Assembly (NCBI GenBank): GCA_029953675.1
Contig: JAMWBK010000011.1
Span: forward strand, 806,001-870,000
Length of the DNA stretch: 64,000 nucleotides
Direction of reading: 5' to 3'
DNA from: Rhodosorus marinus
Taxonomy: Eukaryota; Rhodophyta; Stylonematophyceae; Stylonematales; Stylonemataceae
In this document: piece after piece, positions 41,610-51,928 of the stretch
Layout: every line of letters starts with the position of its first letter
Position numbering within the stretch: the stretch's first letter is position 1
The notes under the pieces: generated by a model
The model's input: only the letters and a program-made list of their open reading frames with translations
Told to the model about the DNA's origin: nothing
Databases searched by the model: none
Translations under genes and position numbers: made by a program

Positions 41610-42627
41610 AATAGTTCCTTGTTTTATGATTACAAATTACCAGCTTGGATATCCTTCTTAATTATTTGCACAAATCATCTTGCGAAAAGGGTCAGTCCGA
41701 AGATATTGTATTCGTTTAAAACTAGATTGAGAAATGAAGCTTGAGAGCAAAAGTGAGTGGACTCGAGGTTCAGAGCTCAATAGCAAGTTCCTCTTTGGCC
41801 CGAGGCATCCAGATTGCTCGCCACCGACGTTGTCTTCGTATGATCTTTCCATTTTCGGGGCATCATCCGAGTTCCTGTCCGTTGAAAGTGCAGATACTCA
41901 GCAGCCAGTCCGCTCCGGTGGATGGGCATCGACATCTGCGAGACACCTTCACAACGACCAGAATCCCGTTCGTGCAGTGCCACAACTATGGGCATCGTCA
42001 AGCACACCCCCATGGTGTTCCTCGCCTTTTGCAGCGCAGTGTAGACTTTGCAGATTCACAAAGAGAGCGGCACGGATACTGACAGTATCTTTCAAAACAT
42101 CCTGATTCGCGCTTTCCCTTTTGGGACAGAATTGTGTCAGTCGGGCTGTCCTCGTACAAAGCTCAGGAGCATCTCACGAGCATCTCACGAGCATCTCACG
42201 AGCACTGTGCTTGCTTTAGTTGGCTGTTACATCACGCGAGTGTAGCATTTCGGAGAGCAACAATGCTATCATGCGTGCTTTCCTTATAGCAGGATAGTCA
42301 TCCAGATTACAAACACACAGAGCATTATCAGTCTAGTTGGCTCTCGTGGTGAGATCGGAAGCCTACTGGGCGGCAACTAGTGAAACTTGGAGCGGCCGGT
42401 GCACGGACTCAAGGACAGAGATGGTGTCAAGGTGGTTAAAGGACGATGGAATTGAAGAGCCTTCGCTAAGGAACGGAACGTTTCAGTGCTTTGTCTTGGG
42501 AGTGTTCCCCAGACTCTGGGGAAGGACTTTGGCGTGTTGTTAGAGGATGGTAGGGTTCTGCGGTTTTTGTTGATGGATTCGTTTGGAATGCTTAGTAACG
42601 GTGGATGATATCAACTTGGAGGCAGTG
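41610..42627. other. Intergenic, ZNF-12 to ZNF-13
   Basis: Contains a small tandem repeat (11-base unit AGCATCTCACG, three copies, about 42177-42209). A 123-codon ATG-started frame at 41734-42105 overlaps another long frame and shows no family features. A 12-codon upstream frame, 42573-42608, lies just before the ZNF-13 start. Confidence 0.5.
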
Positions 42628-43998
42628 ATGCGGCATGTGGATTCGCTCCTCGGAGAGCATGTTTCTGGGCTTATGCCTCTCCTTCAATGGGACTCGCTTC
42701 CGTTAAGCTGGACTCTGTTCTTAAATCACAGTGAAACTGTGCGGCCTCCCCAAGATGGGTCGGTAATCCTCATGGACTCACGGTTCACGGTTCCGGAAGT
42801 CACGAGAAAGGCAATGGAAGCGTCCGAGATTGTGAGAATGGTCTCTGTCCTCACTCAACCTTTGCTTGTAATGATGGAGGTCCGCGAGAAAGACTATTTT
42901 CTCTTTTCTGGCTGGGCGTTTCTTGGAGGTCTTCCTGAATTCGAGGGGCGTAACAACGATGAGTATTCAGGAGTGAAAAGGATCAGACTGGTCACCACGC
43001 TCGAGAATGGCAAGGCTGTGGTGACTACGTCAGCCGAAGTACAACCCGGAATCGTTGCTCTATTGACCGTCTTGGAAATAGACGAGAGGCACAACTTGAG
43101 CGTTTGGAGTGTCGTTGATCAGGAAACACAAACTATCATCAAAATACAGGCGCAGGTCGATAGGCGTTCCTGTGATATGTGTTTGCTAACGGGCGACATC
43201 TGTGATCCCAGAATATGCAAAAACCATCAGTCGTTCGAACAGGTACGGGCTACTAGAGAATCCCACCTCGACAGTTTTGGAAACCTAGCTTGTACAGTCC
43301 ATTTCCTCGGGGATTGGCTGTCTGGAAAGTGGACAATGCCGGCGGGTCCGTTGATACCAATAACTATCGACGCGACAGCTAGATCATCTGGACCAGTACT
43401 CCAGTACGCGCTTGCTTCCGCCCTCCAAATCGAGATCGCCATCGTCCAACCCCCTCGTTCGTCGTACAGGCTCGTAAAGCATGAGAGGGATGCGGTGGAT
43501 TCGTTGCTTAACGTGGAAGACCTGAATAACGCTTCCGGGAGCAAAGCTGGTCCGGAAATTGAAGAATTATTTACCTTCCTGAGTCCATCAGATAGTATGA
43601 AGTCGGCCAAGAAGCGCTGCCAGATCTGTGGGACTACATTCAAGCGCGACTATGATATGAAACGGCATGTCGTCGCGGCTCATCAAAAGAGTCAAGACCT
43701 TCAGTGCACATATTGTGACCGAACGTTTAGGCACCGAGGACATCTGAACGAGCACATTCGGGTAGCGCATACTCGGGAAAATTTGTTCGTTTGTCAGATC
43801 TGCGGCAAGATGTTTGGAGCAGACTCAAAGCTGATGCGTCATGTCACGACCGTTCACGAGAATAGGCGCAATTTCACATGCGAAGTGTGCGGAAACTCGT
43901 ACAAGGAGAAAGCGTACCTGAAGAAGCACTTGCTGAAACAGCACAACGTGACTCTGGACGAGATAAGAGATAGGACGGCGAGCGATATATCAGGGTAG
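42628..43998 (+). CDS. ZNF-13: four-finger C2H2 protein (group B), altered start
   Basis: 456 residues from the ATG at 42628 (MRHVDSLLGEHVSGL). Aligned with ZNF-11, the ancestral start codon is TTG here (42616), so the protein either begins four codons later or uses a non-AUG start. LQWDSLPLSWTLFLNHSET shows that the conserved FRLHRQ has been lost. LFSGWAFLGGLPEFEG replaces LGSGW. DERHNLSVW and the cluster CDMC...CDPRIC follow. QPPRSSYRLVK replaces HPPRSSFR. Fingers lie at 331-352, 360-381, 389-410 and 418-439. Finger 2 is the only one in the family with His at helix -1 (HRGHLNE). Linker 1 (QKSQDLQ) is also atypical. It is among the most diverged members of group B, yet the frame is intact. 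Confidence 0.93.
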   Translation: MRHVDSLLGEHVSGLMPLLQWDSLPLSWTLFLNHSETVRPPQDGSVILMDSRFTVPEVTRKAMEASEIVRMVSVLTQPLLVMMEVREKDYFLFSGWAFLGGLPEFEGRNNDEYSGVKRIRLVTTLENGKAVVTTSAEVQPGIVALLTVLEIDERHNLSVWSVVDQETQTIIKIQAQVDRRSCDMCLLTGDICDPRICKNHQSFEQVRATRESHLDSFGNLACTVHFLGDWLSGKWTMPAGPLIPITIDATARSSGPVLQYALASALQIEIAIVQPPRSSYRLVKHERDAVDSLLNVEDLNNASGSKAGPEIEELFTFLSPSDSMKSAKKRCQICGTTFKRDYDMKRHVVAAHQKSQDLQCTYCDRTFRHRGHLNEHIRVAHTRENLFVCQICGKMFGADSKLMRHVTTVHENRRNFTCEVCGNSYKEKAYLKKHLLKQHNVTLDEIRDRTASDISG

Positions 43999-44681
43999 TA
44001 CAAATGCTTCCCTATGCTACCACCGTGGGCCGCACAACGGAGACCAGGACGGCGTTTTCAGGTGCGACATACAATGCAAGCCGTGTCGAGGCGAGCGCAA
44101 TGCTTCCCGAAGAAGAACTAGGAACCTATGTCGTTAAACGAGTAGGGTGTGTATATAGACTATATTTATTATTACAACTCAGTCAAGAAAGAACGCAGAT
44201 GATTTTAAACAATGGTTTGCACAGAGCAGAGCCGAAAACGGATTTGTTGATAACCGCGCTCCTATGATTTTTGATACATACGCTGGAGGTCGGGCGGCGT
44301 AAATGAAACGTTCAAATGTGCGAGCTCCCCCCGGCAGGGTGTTCCCTCGGGGTCAAGATCATCCGAACACGAGCTGAATGGTTCCGACGACATTGCCGCA
44401 ATTAGCTATTCGCGCGAGCCCACTGATTTCTACATATTGGAAATAAGCACATGCCGGAGATCGAGGATGATATTTGAGAACAACTCTCGTCGCCCTTTCC
44501 ACAAGGCCCTCGCTCCGATCGTTGCATGGTCCTCAACTAAGCTCACCAATCCGCACTCTTTCCCACGGCAATTCAGACTATCGACGTCGAAACTTTCTTG
44601 TTCGAAATTGTGAGGTGTTCATTTGCAATAGCTGAGTTCGAATGCGAAGAGATGTTCCCAGTCCTACTCCTATCGACCTCT
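43999..44681. other. 3' flank of ZNF-13 and intergenic
   Basis: Includes TGTATATA at 44150-44157 and ATATTTATTATTA at about 44161, probable 3'-end signals. No gene is seen in the remainder. Confidence 0.4.
44150..44157 (+). promoter_or_regulatory. UGUAUAUA motif, 3' region of ZNF-13
   Basis: 152 bases after the stop, matching UGUANAUA, followed by an AUAUUUAUU element. Confidence 0.35.
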
Positions 44682-45470
44682 TCAGCAAATGCTGGAAGGC
44701 GAACGATAAGCCAATCTAGCTGTGGTTAGTACAAGATTTATTATGAATAGATAAATAATGTACCCTTTTTGGGTTAGTACGTGTACAACTGAACGGTAGA
44801 AGTGGGCTAACAGATGGGTTCCAACATGGTGGCTGACATGTGGAGCATTTGAGCTGTGAGGTAGAGTCCACGAGCGAGCGACCGGCAATACAGCCCAGAA
44901 TTCTGAACCTCCAGGACAGACCTTTCGGTCATGGAGGCGAGGACCAGTGCACAGTGCGCATCTCGTCAGGCGACTTGTTGATGTTGGGCGTGACATGCCG
45001 TTTGATTCTCGCTGCGGGCAGGTAACCACAGAGTAAGCCCCGGCAGCGCCAAAGTCACAGAGGCCAGCGTAGAAAATAAAGTCCACCTTCGTGAAACCAG
45101 GTTCAATGTACGCCGCTGCAGACCAGAACTGGTTCAGTTGCTCTATCCCGGACTGAGCTGTGGTCAGCCCGTTCACACAGGATGTCGCTAAAGTGTCGTT
45201 GAAGAATCCAGTAGTCTCTCCACGGAAACGAGTTTGATAAGCATCAAATTCACCCGCTTGGTTTGACAGAATTTGCTGAGAACTCTGTCAACGGCAGTCT
45301 GTCTCAAGCGCACACGCGTGGAAAGCGATGCCTTCAGATATTGTTGCTAAGCAGCTTGGCGGCCTGAGTATCTCTCGCTCAATCCAGTTGTCAAGCTCTG
45401 GCTGGGTAGTGGGCAGACCAAAGAGGTCAGATAGCAACAAAGCTGCGGGAAGAGGAAGGTTCTATTTTGT
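44682..45470 (-). pseudogene. Decayed minus-strand coding region, unidentified
   Basis: The minus strand reads, in two frames, LFGLPTTQPELDNWIEREIL up to a stop near 45290, then QSSQQILSNQAGEFDAYQTR, TGFFNDTLATSCVNGLT, IEQLNQFWSAAAYIEPGF and FYAGLCDFGAAGAYSVVTC. Composition and continuity suggest former coding sequence interrupted by a stop or frameshift. I do not recognise the family. 45471-45973 shows no gene except the leader of ZNF-14. Confidence 0.35.
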
Positions 45471-45973
45471 CAATTTGTAAAGACTGTCAGTGCGAAAAAT
45501 ATCCACTGTCAATAGCGATGCATTCAGGGGTGCGCCTTCTTTACAGATTTGGATGATAGGCGGATTCTGTCTAGGGCGTTGTATACATTGCTCGTATCTT
45601 GTGCTTCGCGCTAGGGTAAGCTTCTTCGTCCAATCTTGAAGTTGTTGACTAGACGGGCGGTAGCCGAAGGAAAAAACACCGGAGAAACGACCGCCGCGCG
45701 GCTGGTCTAGTAGTGGTTTGTTGGAGTTCGATGGCTTGGACTTGTTGGATAGTTGCGTATTGATAAGGAGCTTGTCTATTTGGTAAACCTGCGCGAGCCG
45801 CAGATTTCGGTTTGGTGTTAAGTGTTCGGGGGTATGTGAAGGAGACAGGAGCAGGGAATGGATGGGTTTAGCACATTTGGGGTAGGATGGCCTCCGAGGA
45901 GCGGCCGTGAGGGCTTTCGTTGAGCGTGGGTTGTGCAAGCTACGAACCCTTCTGCTTTCTGTATCCCAGGATC

Positions 45974-47371
45974 ATGGAGCCCCAGCAGGATCCATTGATG
46001 GGGAAGCACGTCTCAGTGCTAAGCAAGCATTTCCAGTGGGACTCGCTTCCGATGAACTGGATGATGTACCGCACTCATAAGCAGGCGGTGCCGCATCCTA
46101 GCAGCTGGTCGATGCTGCTGATGGACATGAAGTTTGGAATTCCGCCGATTACCGGAAAGGCGATGATGGCTTTGAAAGCAGCGTCCATGGTGTCAGTGAT
46201 CAATCAGCCGACGCTGATGATGACCGAGTTCGCGGAAGGGGACTACAATATTGGATCTGGGTGGGCCTTCTTGGGAGGTCTTCCGGACTTGAACGGAAGA
46301 CGTAACGAAAAATATGGAGGCCTGAAAAGGATTAGGTTCATTAATTGGCTGGAGGACTACAAAGCGGTGGTGATTATTTCAGCCGAGGTCCAGCCTGGAC
46401 TGATCGCTTTCATAAAGCTGTCCGAAGTGGACGGAAGGTTAAATTACGGTATCTGGGCGGTAGTGGACAAAGACAGTGAAAAAATTTTCTGCAGTCAGGC
46501 CCACTTGGATAGACGACCTTGCGACATGTGCCGGCTGACGGGCGAACTTTGCGATCCGAGGAGCTGCACCAACATTCAGTCACTTAGCAACGAGCGAGCT
46601 GTGAGAAGAGCGTTGCTGGAACAATCAGATCCCCCTGTTCTAAACATGGAGTACGCGATGGTGTGGCTCAGTGGAAACTGGATTGTCCCAGTTGGACCGC
46701 TTGAGCCGGTCACAATTGACATCGATTGTTATGCGTCTGGGTCGGTCTTTGAAGTTGCTCTTGTGGCAGTTCTACAAGCCGAGGTGGAGAGCGTCCACCC
46801 CCCACGTTCGTCCTATCGGACCGTCCACTGTGCCAGGAGTGAAATGGACTACTTTCTGGAGTTGGAGGACCTGTCAAGCGAGTTCGGGGGAATGGAAACC
46901 TCGTCAAGCGAGTTCAGGGGAATAGATACCTCGTCAAGCGAAGAGCCCCATATCAGCTCGTTGCCGTATGCCTCCTCTGGGGTAGACTCGAGGGAGGGCG
47001 TAGCTACGGCAGATGGTCACGTTTGCGACTTGTGCGGCACATCGTTCACTCGTGCATACGATGTTACAAGACATCGAAGAGTCGTCCACCAAAAGCGGAG
47101 GGACTTCCAATGCGAGCAGTGTGAGAAAACGTTCACTCAGAAAGGTCACCTGAATGAGCACATCAGAGTAGTCCACGAGCGAATGCATGTACATCCCTGT
47201 CCGATCTGCGACAAGCGCTTTGGTGCGAGCTCTAAACTGAAACGGCACATGGTGACAGTGCACGAAAATCGGCGCAGTTTCCAGTGCAATGTGTGCAAAA
47301 ACAACTACAAGGAGAAATCATATCTAAAACAGCACATGCGAGACGTACACGATGTGAAGATGGCCTCTTGA
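45974..47371 (+). CDS. ZNF-14: four-finger C2H2 protein (group A type)
   Basis: 465 residues from the ATG at 45974 (ATCATGG). MEPQQDPLMGKHVSVL precedes FQWDSLPMNWMMYRTHKQA. IGSGWAFLGGLPDLNG and DGRLNYGIW resemble ZNF-01 to 03 more than the adjacent group B genes. The cysteine cluster reads CDMC...CDPRSC. HPPRSSYRTVH ends the block. The linker carries an imperfect 33-base repeat (about 46875-46945) coding TSSSEF-type units, about 2.5 copies. Fingers lie at 351-372, 380-401, 409-430 and 438-459. Finger 1 is RAYDVTR, finger 2 QKGHLNE and finger 3 ASSKLKR. Linker 2 is ERMHVHP, without the TG start. The tail is six residues, DVKMAS, as in ZNF-01 and 02. Confidence 0.96.
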   Translation: MEPQQDPLMGKHVSVLSKHFQWDSLPMNWMMYRTHKQAVPHPSSWSMLLMDMKFGIPPITGKAMMALKAASMVSVINQPTLMMTEFAEGDYNIGSGWAFLGGLPDLNGRRNEKYGGLKRIRFINWLEDYKAVVIISAEVQPGLIAFIKLSEVDGRLNYGIWAVVDKDSEKIFCSQAHLDRRPCDMCRLTGELCDPRSCTNIQSLSNERAVRRALLEQSDPPVLNMEYAMVWLSGNWIVPVGPLEPVTIDIDCYASGSVFEVALVAVLQAEVESVHPPRSSYRTVHCARSEMDYFLELEDLSSEFGGMETSSSEFRGIDTSSSEEPHISSLPYASSGVDSREGVATADGHVCDLCGTSFTRAYDVTRHRRVVHQKRRDFQCEQCEKTFTQKGHLNEHIRVVHERMHVHPCPICDKRFGASSKLKRHMVTVHENRRSFQCNVCKNNYKEKSYLKQHMRDVHDVKMAS

Positions 47372-48072
47372 CCAGAGAGCGCTCGTTTAGCCGCTTTCCA
47401 AACTTTGACTCTGGACCTAAACCGCCAGCCGCGCGGTCCAAAAAAGAGGAGCTTGTCCATCCATACCCCACCCGCCAATACACTCGAACCGAGACGTAAA
47501 GCTATCAACCCCAAATTACTAACGAATCAATCGAGGAACAAAAAAAAGTTACTTGTCCAATCACAAGCTCGTCGGCAACTACTTAATCTCAATACTATTC
47601 AGATATATGTTTTCCACTACTTTTTAGATTATTCCGATGGTGGTCGTGTTTAGTTATTGAAAATAGGTCAGTAATGGCCGTCTTATCACTATTGAGAAAA
47701 CCTTTGAGAAAGTGCCATTTTCAATGGCTTCAATTCCATAAAAGTGCTCGATGGCGTTGATGGCTAAACAGCTGCTATTTGGCTGGTGAGAAAGGAACTA
47801 TGAGGAAGGATCCCGTTTGGTAACTCTTTGGGGGGGGGCGCGAAGTAGGAGCTTTTGGAAGGTGGTGAAGAATGGGGGGGGAGGGGGTGGAATAGCAGAG
47901 GAACCTTGGCAGAGTTTCTGTTCGAGTAGGCAGAAAAGCGCTATAGGTTTTTTCTCTTTGACGAGGGAGTTTCTGAGGGTTATGTGGGTTCCGTTCTTCT
48001 GGGTTGTGTCAACCGTGATGGTTTTGTAGAACTGAAGGGTAGGTTTGGGGTGTGTGTCCGAGGTCGCGTAAG
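47372..48072. other. Intergenic, ZNF-14 to ZNF-15
   Basis: AT-rich 3' flank to about 47700, then a G-rich patch (47830-47890) in the leader of ZNF-15. No gene seen. Confidence 0.45.
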
Positions 48073-49419
48073 ATGGACTTTCAGGGGATGATAGGGACGC
48101 ATATCTCTCAGTTGACATCCTTTATGGAGTTTGAATCTGTTCCCTTGAACTGGCTTCTGTTTCGGACCAAACGGGAGACCGTCCCGCAGCCCCAACACCA
48201 TTTGGTGTCGATGCTGGATATGACCTCGGTGATTCCTCCAGAGACTGGAGTGGCGCTCACTGCTTCAAAGACCGCGCAGATGCTTTCGGTCCTTTCGATG
48301 CCTTCATTGCTAATGTGGGAAACGTGCAACAGGCAATTTTCGCTCGGCTCTGGTTGGGCATTCGTCGGTGGTGTTCCAGGTTCTGCAGGGCCCGGGGGAG
48401 GTAGAAGTTACAAGAAAATTCGGTTTATGAACTATATAACTATCAAAAAAACTGCAGTGTCAGTTCTGACTAGCGAGGTTTACCCAGGAGTCCTCGCTTT
48501 CTCAATGGTAGCCGAAATCGATGAGCGAAGCAATGAGAGCACATGGGGTTTGATTGATGCCAGGACCGAGGAGGTCCACTATATTAATACCCAATACGAC
48601 AGACGGTGCTGCGTACTTTGCTCGGTGAATGGTATGGACTGTATTCCAGAAACTTGTGCCAACCAGGAAAACTTTCTCAGTTTGCGGTCGCTGAGGACGT
48701 CCCTCGCTGAGGCCGACCGCTTTGTTGGACTGCAGTACATGATGACCTGGCTCCAGGGAACATGGACTATTCCGCTGGGTGATCTTGAGCCAATAATTGT
48801 GGATATGACGTACTACCCGTCTGGAGAACGATATAGCTCGGCCCTGGGGTTCGTTCTGCAAGAGGAAGTGGCGACTATCCACCCACCTCGGTCGTCCTAC
48901 AGACTTTGCAAGCTCGCTCAGGATCAGTGCGAGGAGTTTCTCGAGATCAAGGACCAGATGGATGCACAGGACGTGTTGGGTCCACCGAGCTCTAACGGCA
49001 GCCCGAGATTTTCGTCCGTAGGCTCGCTGCCAGATAGAGCTGAACCTGCCGTAGAAACCAGCTCCAAACATGGAGCCTGCGAATTCTGTGGGATGTCTTT
49101 CAAGAGGAAATATGACCTCAGGAGACACAGAGCGTCGGTCCACCTGAAGAGAAGGGACTTCAAATGCCAATACTGTGCAAAGACTTTCACCCAAAACGGT
49201 CACTTGCACGAACATGTTAGGTTGAACCACGAGACTGAAAGTACGTACCAGTGCCCGGAGTGTGACAAGAAATTCGGCGCCAAGTCGAAACTCGATCGGC
49301 ACGTCCGGACCGTCCACGATAATGTCCGTAACTTCCAATGTCATTTTTGCCAGAAGAAATACAAGGAAAGGTCCTACCTGAAGCACCATCTGCTCGCGCG
49401 ACATGGGGTGTCAGTGTAG
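48073..49419 (+). CDS. ZNF-15: four-finger C2H2 protein (group A, diverged)
   Basis: 448 residues from the ATG at 48073 (AAGATGG); the upstream in-frame start is GTG. FMEFESVPLNWLLFRTKRE replaces LEWDS...RLHRQ. LGSGWAFVGGVPGSAG is followed by DERSNESTW. The cysteine cluster is CVLC...CIPETC: all four Cys are kept although CD has changed to CV and CI. TIPLGDLEPI and HPPRSSYRLCK follow. The linker is poor in charge until just before the fingers. Fingers lie at 336-357, 365-386, 394-415 and 423-444, all complete. Linker 2 is ETESTYQ. The protein ends four residues after the last His. A 300-codon frame on the opposite strand (48502-49404) is a shadow of this gene. Confidence 0.95.
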   Translation: MDFQGMIGTHISQLTSFMEFESVPLNWLLFRTKRETVPQPQHHLVSMLDMTSVIPPETGVALTASKTAQMLSVLSMPSLLMWETCNRQFSLGSGWAFVGGVPGSAGPGGGRSYKKIRFMNYITIKKTAVSVLTSEVYPGVLAFSMVAEIDERSNESTWGLIDARTEEVHYINTQYDRRCCVLCSVNGMDCIPETCANQENFLSLRSLRTSLAEADRFVGLQYMMTWLQGTWTIPLGDLEPIIVDMTYYPSGERYSSALGFVLQEEVATIHPPRSSYRLCKLAQDQCEEFLEIKDQMDAQDVLGPPSSNGSPRFSSVGSLPDRAEPAVETSSKHGACEFCGMSFKRKYDLRRHRASVHLKRRDFKCQYCAKTFTQNGHLHEHVRLNHETESTYQCPECDKKFGAKSKLDRHVRTVHDNVRNFQCHFCQKKYKERSYLKHHLLARHGVSV

Positions 49420-51928
49420 TGACCGTCAGAGAAGTGTATGCACGCCGCTTACAAGACCCGTCGCTGGATCTAAGCACAAGAGAATGAATGGACGACGATA
49501 CCCACGAGCGTCTTATTGCGTACCGAAGTCCTCGTTGATGATCAGTTCAACTTCTGCGCCACCCCAGCGGGTTCCCTCAATGTACATAATGTCTAGTGTG
49601 AGGTATTTGTACAGTAAAAAATGAGCTATTATTTTGCGTATGTTGTGAACAGGCTCTGCAGCATTCAGCGTGGGGCGGCTACGACAGCTTTTGCAACCTC
49701 AATGAAATAGTGGGCGAACACTAACGCACGAGTCAAACTGGTCCGAATCGGTTAGTCGCCCTAAAGGTGATTGGAAAAATCGGACCAGACACACCCGCCA
49801 GTGGAGCCCAAAATATCCAAGAGAGTAAACAGGACAGCCTGGTCGTGCTTGTCCCAGCCTACATGACAATGGAGTGCCACCGAAGCGTCGTCCGGATTCG
49901 AATATGACAACTCCAGTCCGCCTTGGGCGTAGCTGCCAGCACCGCGGGGGGGAGGGAGGGGTTGGGGTTTTGCCATCTGCCCACTTGTCAGTTCTCCTCA
50001 AAACTCTGTTTTCCAAAGCATCGACGGCACACCTTCTTACTGTACACTCGTCTACTACCTCAGCCCCCCTAGTCCCGAACTGGAGCTAACATCAAATCTT
50101 GGAGTCAGACGTTCCACTTCTTCCTTTCACTACCTTCCTCTGACAAGAAATCTTAAGACAGCTGTCCTCTACGCAAAAAGATCAAAAAACAATCCCTTAC
50201 CCCTATTCCCCACCTTCGCCCTTTTTAAAAAAAAAACTGTGCGTGACCGGAAATCAATCTTTATGAGTCACAATATTGACTGCATATCTTATTCTGGGAA
50301 ATTTTGCATATACGTCAGTCAAAATTTTGACCAATAGAGTTCTGTTCTGACCTTGTTTAGTATCGAAAACGGTCCGGCTGTGCGATCCCGCGTTTTTTTA
50401 CTATAATACAAGTGGCTAAAAATCTGAGAGTTCCATGGACTAGAAGAAAAGGAAGGGGGGGTAATCTATGCATGAAAAATACCTGGATATATTTTTATGA
50501 ATTTTTATGAAGTATTTTGTGTTTTGTTATGGATTTCAGGAAGGGGGGGGAAGATAGCCCGGGTTAACATAGAATTTTGAGGATTTTTTTGTTTTTTTTT
50601 TCTTTTGGAAACTGGCAGAGTTAGTCGTCGGACTGGGGCTGTTGTCTCGTAACGGACTGATCTATGTGGATGGAGAGAGTCCGTGGGTAGGAGAGAAATT
50701 TTTACCCTGCTGTTCCCGATGGATCTACCGTAAGGTTTGGAAATGCACAATGATATTCCAGTATCCGGTGCCTTCCCCTCTCCCCCTCCGCCCCCCTTGC
50801 CGCGGCGTATGAATGAGAAGTCAGGCATCGGTTTGTGGTGCTTGATGTTTCGAAATTGACTGCGAAGCCCGGACGAAAAGAGCCGAGCAGAACCTTTGGG
50901 ATATGGCACGAGGGAAAAAGGTCAGTCTTGAAAGCGTCCAGGTTCTGCCGACTGGTCGTTGCTCCCTCGCGCACATAACAGGCTCCGGCTAATTTCGATG
51001 AAAAAGCACCCCGCATCCATGGAGACGTGGTAGCAGAATCCGTCTTACCAGGGTAGCGTATCGAGGCTCTCTTCCTGTGGAAAGCAAAATACAAGCTGCT
51101 TCCCATCAGTTCAGAAAGCGCTCGTCAAGATCTCAGAATCATCGGCTTAGGCACGATTAGCATTTCCATCAATGCCAAGCATTGACCACCAGGCAAAAGC
51201 TCACTCTGGGAAAGGAACTTTCTCCTGTTCTTGGAACTCAAGTCTCAATGGGAAGTTTACCGTTCTTCACTTCCGGTAAAAGAGATTATCATCTGGAAGG
51301 AAACGGACAGTTGTGAAACAGATTTGGGATAGCCGGGGAAGACGGTCTTGTTGATGGGAGGAGGGACTCGGAGACTCTCCTGCAGATATTTTTGTTTTGG
51401 CCACTTAGAAAGTTGTAAACTGTTTAGTAGCGCTGAAGAACCTTTTTAGACCCTTTGCGGAGTTGTGGGAGAAGTTTGGTGGGAGGGGGAGGACGGTCTT
51501 GAACTTTGGAGAAGAGACTTGGTCACACTGCTTCAGGTTGTTGTTTGTCGTTTAGCGCAACTCGGCCTCGTTTTTATAGAGTCTTAAGCTTCTTTCCTGG
51601 GGTTGTTGTGGGCTGAAGAGATTTTCTGAGTTGTTTGGGACTGAGCGAGGGGGGCTTTGCCAAATGGTTATGTTGCTGTTGTGTGTAGTGGCGTCGACGT
51701 GCTGACTGTGATGTTACTGCGGCAAAGCCTTGAAAGCTTCATTTGGAGGGAGGGACCGGGAGTAAGGCTGTGAATATGAGGCTCGGAGAGGTGTGAGGTT
51801 GGGTTGCTCAAAGTTGTGGGGTATTGGTTTTGCGTTTTGTCAGCTCACGGCTTTTGGGGGTGAGTGGGGTGCGCCTAGGGGGTTGTGGGTTTCTATCGAC
51901 TTTTAGAGAAGTGCTGTTGTAAACCGAG
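49420..51928. other. Long intergenic, ZNF-15 to ZNF-16
   Basis: 2.5 kb. Short homopolymer runs of A, T, C and G are frequent (50220-50600). On the minus strand 49761-49976 is open for 71 codons and reads SYAQGGLELSYSNPDDASV and LFTLLDILGSTGGCVWSDF, which looks protein-like but is unrecognised. I find nothing firm. The last 400 bases form the G/T-rich leader of ZNF-16. Confidence 0.45.
49581..49588 (+). promoter_or_regulatory. UGUACAUA motif, 3' region of ZNF-15
   Basis: 162 bases after the stop, matching UGUANAUA, with AGTAAAAAATGAG about 30 bases further. Confidence 0.35.

Noticed and set aside
41734-42105. ATG-started 123-codon frame between ZNF-12 and ZNF-13, and an overlapping frame with a CHNYGH-like motif resembling a gag zinc knuckle
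   Set aside because: Two frames compete, the knuckle lacks its Cys pattern, and no retroelement genes are adjacent.
48502-49404. 300-codon minus-strand frame opposite ZNF-15
   Set aside because: It lies wholly antisense to a well-supported gene and mirrors its codon pattern; similar shadows occur opposite other members.
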